A stretch of 64,000 nucleotides of DNA, from contig NC_081413.1 of the NCBI RefSeq assembly GCF_030272615.1, positions 554,741,136 through 554,805,135 on the forward strand. The letters are read 5' to 3'. A model generated the notes under the pieces. That model worked only from the letters and a program-made list of their open reading frames with translations. It was not told the DNA's origin and did not search any database. The DNA is from Cryptomeria japonica (Eukaryota; Streptophyta; Pinopsida; Cupressales; Cupressaceae). Made by a program: the position numbers and the translations under genes. Positions 59,611 through 64,000 of the stretch are shown here, in pieces; within the stretch, counting starts at the first letter, position 1, and the number at the start of each line of letters is the position of its first letter.

Positions 59611-60597
59611 TGATACACTTATAAAGCACTGAGAGGGGGGGTGAATTAGTGATAGCAAAAACAATAACACTTTAATCCCAGACTGGTAAAAACATTTAAC
59701 CAGTTTACTTAAGACTTTGCATGCAATCCAAAGTGTTATAAAAGGATTCACAACAAGTAAAGCATTCACCATAACACAAGTATTTATACGTGGAAAACCC
59801 AACTAGGAAAAACCACGGTGAGATGGAACTCACAAGTTAGCTATTTGCAGAAATAGGTAATTGACCGGTTAAGGTCTACAGAGTGCTTTGTTAGGAGCAG
59901 TCCCTGTTAAAGATCCTAAAGCCCTGTTAGTAGCTATACCTAGTTAAAGGTAACCTCAATGGACAATTTAGATCCAGGTTAATGAATCACATTCTTCTTG
60001 TTTAGATCCTTTATTGTTCACACATTACTACATCACCGACATACCCTATGAATCCTTCAACAAATTGCATCAACTCATAAAATCACTTGTATCTCGCATA
60101 TAAAAATAACTCATCACAATGTCTTTTTATACACATTAGATTTCATGTCAGCTCAAGAACCTCAACACAATTTCCTAGGTTCAGTGTATCTAGACAATCA
60201 TCCATAACACATCACAAATCACTACCAAAAATGTCGGTTGGTGGTAACACATCACAACCTATGATAACTCATCACACAATCAGGAAAACTGGTTGGAACT
60301 CTGATACTGGTTGAGTGTTGACCACATCAAACTCATAGACCAATTGTCTCCATTCGCACCTTGGCTCTCTCTGTTGTATCTTGAAACTGGTAAATAGTGG
60401 AATTGATCAAAACCAATTATCTTAATTGCATATACTGGTTGTCTACATATACAGATTTAGACATCCTCATACCGGTTGGACTTACTCTATACATATGATA
60501 CTGGTTTCCAATACAAAGACTTAATAGTAGTACCGGTTTGACTTAACTAAGACAATCAAAACATGTGTATCATCAATGACAACACATAAATTCATCC
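59611..60597 (-). repeat. 5' LTR of element C (outer end missing)
   Basis: Matches 33246-34359. It lacks an internal block of about 110 bp and the last ~30 bases at its outer end. Confidence 0.9.
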
Positions 60598-60781
60598 TGT
60601 GGCACCATCAAATATAATTTCTAAATGCCCCCTCCTCTTATTTTGAAGCAAGTTTATTATGGAGGTATTAAGTATTTATTCAAGTGTCTTTTCATTATTG
60701 TTTGGCATGGATTCTGGGCTTTTTTTTAGGGCATCCACATAAACTAGAGAAGAAGATTAGGAGTTGAGAGAAGGAAATTCA

Positions 60782-61738
60782 ATGATAGCGAAGGAAATAT
60801 GGGAGGAAATTAAAAAAGGTTTGAATCTACGTCTTGCTTGGATTGGAGGAAGAATAGGGAAGTGTGGGATATCCTTCAGGAGGGGGGTTTGAGTGTGTTT
60901 ATGGAGAGGCTCAGTGGGAAAGATCCTATGGTCACCAAACATTTTATCAAGAACTGGAAGAATGGTAAGATCTTGGTCGAGTCCCAGATGATGACTATAG
61001 ATGAGAAGATTATTGTTGAAGCTATGGGGATGATTACCAAGGGCATGAAATTTTATAGGGACCATAGCATTTCTGATAAAGCTACAGACAAATTCCCTGT
61101 TATGAATGAGGAGAGGAAGAAGATGGTAAAAGTCGACAATTCCTATCATTCCCTGAAAAAGATATGTAGGTCATGGAGGTTTGTTTTATTCGCTACTATT
61201 ACTTATATCACTTTAAATGATAGGTTTACCAGAGCCTATGGTCACCATTTTGTTTTTCTCAACCATTTTCACCATGAGGAAAAGGTGAGCTCGTTGTATT
61301 ACCTATCTTGCTCCATGGACCACACTATCAAGGAGATTCAGAAAGATCCTAAAGGTGACCATGCCCTTCACTAGGGTATTATGGCTCTTGTCTATAAAGT
61401 TCTTAAAGGGGAGAGTATTGAAAAACCTATAAAAGGCAAATATGCAAGAAATGAGGACATGGAGAGTGAAGCCAGTGGCTTTAACTTTGACTCGAAGGCT
61501 GAAGGTGATTCGGAGGAGACTAGAAAAAAAGGTAGGAATAAGGCTAAGAGGAAAAGAATTGTGGTGGATTCAGATATTTCAGAATCTGAGGCCAAATCCT
61601 TTGAAGGGAAATTTATTAAAAAAGAGAAAGGAAAAGTTACTGGAAAGCAAATGTAGAGGAAGAAGACCAGCAAGGAAAGCAATAAAGATATCCTGCCAAA
61701 TCCTGATTGATTCTGAAGATGAGGCAGAGGATAATAAA
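60782..61738 (+). pseudogene. ORF2-like frame of element D, first part
   Basis: An ATG at 60782 starts a frame (IAKEIWEEIKKGLNL) that shifts near 60.86 kb into a 178-codon stretch: KNWKNGKILVESQMMTIDEK, EAMGMITKGMKFYRD, SWRFVLFATITYITLND, HFVFLNHFHHEEKVSSLYYL. A TAG at 61372, where CAG is likely, separates it from a Lys/Glu/Ser-rich segment (DSKAEGDSEETRKKGRNKAK). One further shift follows near 61.65 kb. The core layout resembles the FKYGSLL block of ORF2, but similarity is low. I do not know the function. Confidence 0.6.
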
Positions 61739-63336
61739 TGTTGGCATTATGTGAACCGACATGAAGACATAATGATATTGTATGTTGTCATTGATGTCAA
61801 TATGAGACATGGTGTGAACCGGCACATGTGATAGGTGAAGAGAGAGGAACCGACATATGTATGAACCAGTTTATATGCCAAAGTGAAGCGGCATATTTGT
61901 TCAAGGTGAACTGGCATGTAGTTATGGGAACCGACACACGGAAGCATTGAATGACTACCGATTGGTAGGTAGCTTCCACTTCAGGGTTTCCGGTTGGAGT
62001 ACCTCAAGTCTGTGTGACTCAATCAGTGATCTTTGTGTGATGAGTTAGCAGTATGATGGAGGACAGATCGTGTTGCCACGTAAGCTCTGTGTGCATGAAG
62101 GATCTTGCATGAAGATGACTATTCCTATCTACCTTGGGAATGTGTGAAGTCTGTCAAATAGTGATAACATGTGACGGGTTATTAGCCGCCATGAAAATGG
62201 TGGATAATGGACAATGGAGAATGTCTTGAGATCGATTCAAGATTGTTGCGTTTAATGCAATATGATTCAATGGTTAGGATCGAACCATTTGAATTGCTTA
62301 ACCTAACAGGTTTAGGGTTTAGGGTTTTTGCTACCGACCTGTATGTTTCCTATAAGGTCGATGTTGGGTTTCTTTCTAAGGTCGTTGGAAAAAGTTATGA
62401 GTGTGTGTCCAAGGGAAGTGATATGTGATTCTTGCCAAACCAAAGGAGAGAAGAGATATCTGCAAAGTGAATGTGTAGAAGGTGAAGAGGAGCCAAAACA
62501 GATCTGCATTAGCATTGAGTGCTATTAACAGATCATTATAATTCCTTTTGATTTCTAACCACTTCAATAGTTGTAAAATCACCTAACAGGGTAGCCTTAA
62601 TTGGCTTGATTCAAAATCCCTTAAATCGGGTGGTCTTAACCAGCTTGTTTCAAATCCCTTAATAGTGTAACTCAAGGCTAATGAGTTCTGAGAAGCTAGA
62701 GATCTTAGGAGATCCTTTCAACTATTGAGTTCTTGAAATCCTCTAACAAGGTGACCCTACCGGGTTTAACCCTTAACTGGGTATCCCTTAACTAGGTGAT
62801 CCCTAACAGGATCGGTTCCTACCAGAACCTATTGTAATGTCCTTAACCGGACAAGGCTCCTAACAGAGCAAACTTCTAAAGAGTTCAAAAAGAAGCTTGT
62901 GGGTATTCATCCCCACCGTGGTTTTTCCCAGTTGGGTTTCCATGTGAAAAATATGTGTGTCATGTGAAATGCTTTTGTCTTGTGATGCTTTGTTTTATCT
63001 GTTAAGCACATGAAGGTTCTATGTTTTATCCCTGTGTATAAAGCATATTGAACTCACTGGTGTGAAGATCTAATGAATAAGTTTACCTATTTATGCATGA
63101 GAATATAATGATACTGTAGTATTGAGCTAAGAGGAAAGCTTATTGAGTGACCGGTTCATGACTAATTGAGTTGTACTGGATGTTACTGGTTGCACTCTGA
63201 TTAACCGGCATCCCTGTTTGTCAGCCATTTGGAGTATTTGTTGTCAAACCGGTTTTGGACTGTATTTGTGTTTGTATTGATTCACGCCCCCCTCTCAGTA
63301 CCAGTTTGGTACTAGTGGTTCATCATTGAGTTATCA
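61739..63336 (+). repeat. Solo LTR with ATAAA target duplication (1598 bp)
   Basis: Starts TGTTGGCATT, ends GAGTTATCA, with perfect direct repeats ataaa at 61734-61738 and 63337-63341. The end has ccccctctcagtacc, as in the copia-type LTRs here. The disrupted reading frame is continuous once the LTR and one repeat are left out. Confidence 0.92.
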
Positions 63337-63341
63337 ATAAA

Positions 63342-64000
63342 AAGGACGAGGGACATTATAAGGAGGGGGAGGAGAACTAGGTTACAGACAACATTGAGGG
63401 TTTGAATGCCGAAGATATGCAAAAAGAGGAGAAAGAAGACAAAAGTGGTAAGCTTAGTGATTGTGTTGGTGAGAATGCGACTATAAAAGGTTTCTGTGAG
63501 ACTGTTGGTACAATGATGAAGGATATAGGTAGCTTGAAGAAAGATATGCTGACTGTCAAAAGAGCTACGGTTGGAAAGAAACCCTTGATGGAAAATGTTA
63601 AAGAATTGGTAGTTGCAATTAATAATGCGGAAGCCATTGAAATCATGGTGGGAAAAATTATTAACACTGAAAAAAAGGTTAAAGAGATGAGAGATAACAA
63701 GGAGGGGAAAGGAATGGACACTTCTATGAACAACCTGGGTAGCATAATTTATAAGATGGAACTCATTGTTGAGAAGATGGCAGAACAAAACTTCCAGATC
63801 CTCAAAGCATTGGTGGATAACATGAACATACTGATCAATAGATTTGAGAACAACACTGAGAAGGATGTTGACAAGGTACAACCGGACAAAAAAGGCCATG
63901 AGAAGAGGACCAGAGCCAATACTAGGAGCAAGGGCAACATCAAAGTTTGTGAGCTGGAGGAGTTAAAGACTTCGACGGATAATATGAAGTTGATGGTTGT
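63342..64000 (+). pseudogene. ORF2-like frame of element D, second part, open at window end
   Basis: After one TAG at 63378 (CAG likely), the frame is open for the remaining 620 bases and leaves the window. It is rich in Lys, Glu, Asn and Met, with heptad-like stretches (GSIIYKMELIVEKMAEQN, NILINRFENNTEKD), so a coiled coil is likely. It continues in frame from the part before the solo LTR. The matching part of ORF2 in A-C is also acidic and coiled-coil-like. The opposite-strand frames here are shadows. Confidence 0.6.

Larger units (their letters stand above)
33246..60597 (-). mobile_element. Element C: minus-strand gag+ORF2 retrotransposon split by Tat2
   Basis: Without Tat2 it would be about 7.2 kb: 5' LTR (60597-59611), decayed initiator-Met primer site, Gag, ORF2, polypurine tract and 3' LTR (34359-33246). 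There is no pol. The 5' LTR lacks about 30 bases at its outer end, so no target duplication can be read. Confidence 0.85.
60598..64000 (+). mobile_element. Element D: partial ORF2-like retroelement, running off the window
   Basis: No LTR is seen on the left, where it meets the cut end of element C. The content is an unknown reading frame, interrupted by a solo LTR at 61739-63336, with some likeness in layout to ORF2 of A-C. Confidence 0.5.

Noticed and set aside
63312-63943. Minus-strand ORFs of up to 195 codons at the right edge
   Set aside because: The plus strand has an open Lys/Glu-rich frame continuous with element D; the minus frames are Phe/Leu/Ser-rich shadows.
1-64000. tRNA, rRNA or ordinary host genes
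   Set aside because: None recognised on either strand by eye; only tRNA-complementary primer sites were found. A tRNA scan could still find one.

Overview
This window is plant nuclear DNA made almost entirely of nested LTR retrotransposons; I found no ordinary host gene, tRNA, rRNA or CRISPR array. The plant assignment rests on Ty3/gypsy elements of the Tat lineage (two RNase H domains in pol), Ty1/copia-type initiator-tRNA-Met primer sites, and a plant mobile domain (PMD) gene. The dense, old, nested layering suggests a large genome, possibly a gymnosperm; the species cannot be fixed from what I can read.

Layout. (1) 1-15943: a young Tat element ('Tat1'; its 5' LTR is cut by the window start). 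Gag-PR-RT-RNH-aRNH-IN lie in one frame of about 2,500 codons, followed by an antisense gene with its own TATA box, a GT-AG intron and a PMD product. (2) 15944-18872: the 5' part of a minus-strand Ty1/copia element that Tat1 interrupted. (3) About 19.1-30.48 kb: two tandem copies, A and B, of a gag + ORF2 retrotransposon that lacks pol; they share one LTR and each carries a solo LTR inside ORF2. (4) 30481-33245: 5' LTR, primer site and leader of a third Tat family ('Tat3'). (5) 33246-60597: a minus-strand gag + ORF2 element ('C') whose ORF2 is split by a second Tat element ('Tat2', 37351-57457, imperfect 5-bp target duplication). Tat2 itself contains a minus-strand element with about 4-kb LTRs and one intact 498-codon ORF (41645-52016), and a copia LTR fragment. 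(6) 60598-64000: a distantly ORF2-like reading frame ('D'), split by a clean solo LTR with an ATAAA target duplication and still open at the window end.

How the parts relate. Only Tat1 shows a complete set of enzyme domains, and it has seven in-frame stops. Ten of the twelve internal stops in its two genes are TAG, most of them explained by C-to-T change at CHG sites, as expected for silenced, methylated DNA. The elements of greatest interest are the antisense PMD gene, whose intron carries the inverted counterpart of the repeats in the gag leader; the gag + ORF2 family without pol (A, B, C, perhaps D); and the giant-LTR element with its orphan acidic protein. Boundaries were found by eye from repeated ends, TG...CA termini, primer sites, purine tracts and target duplications.
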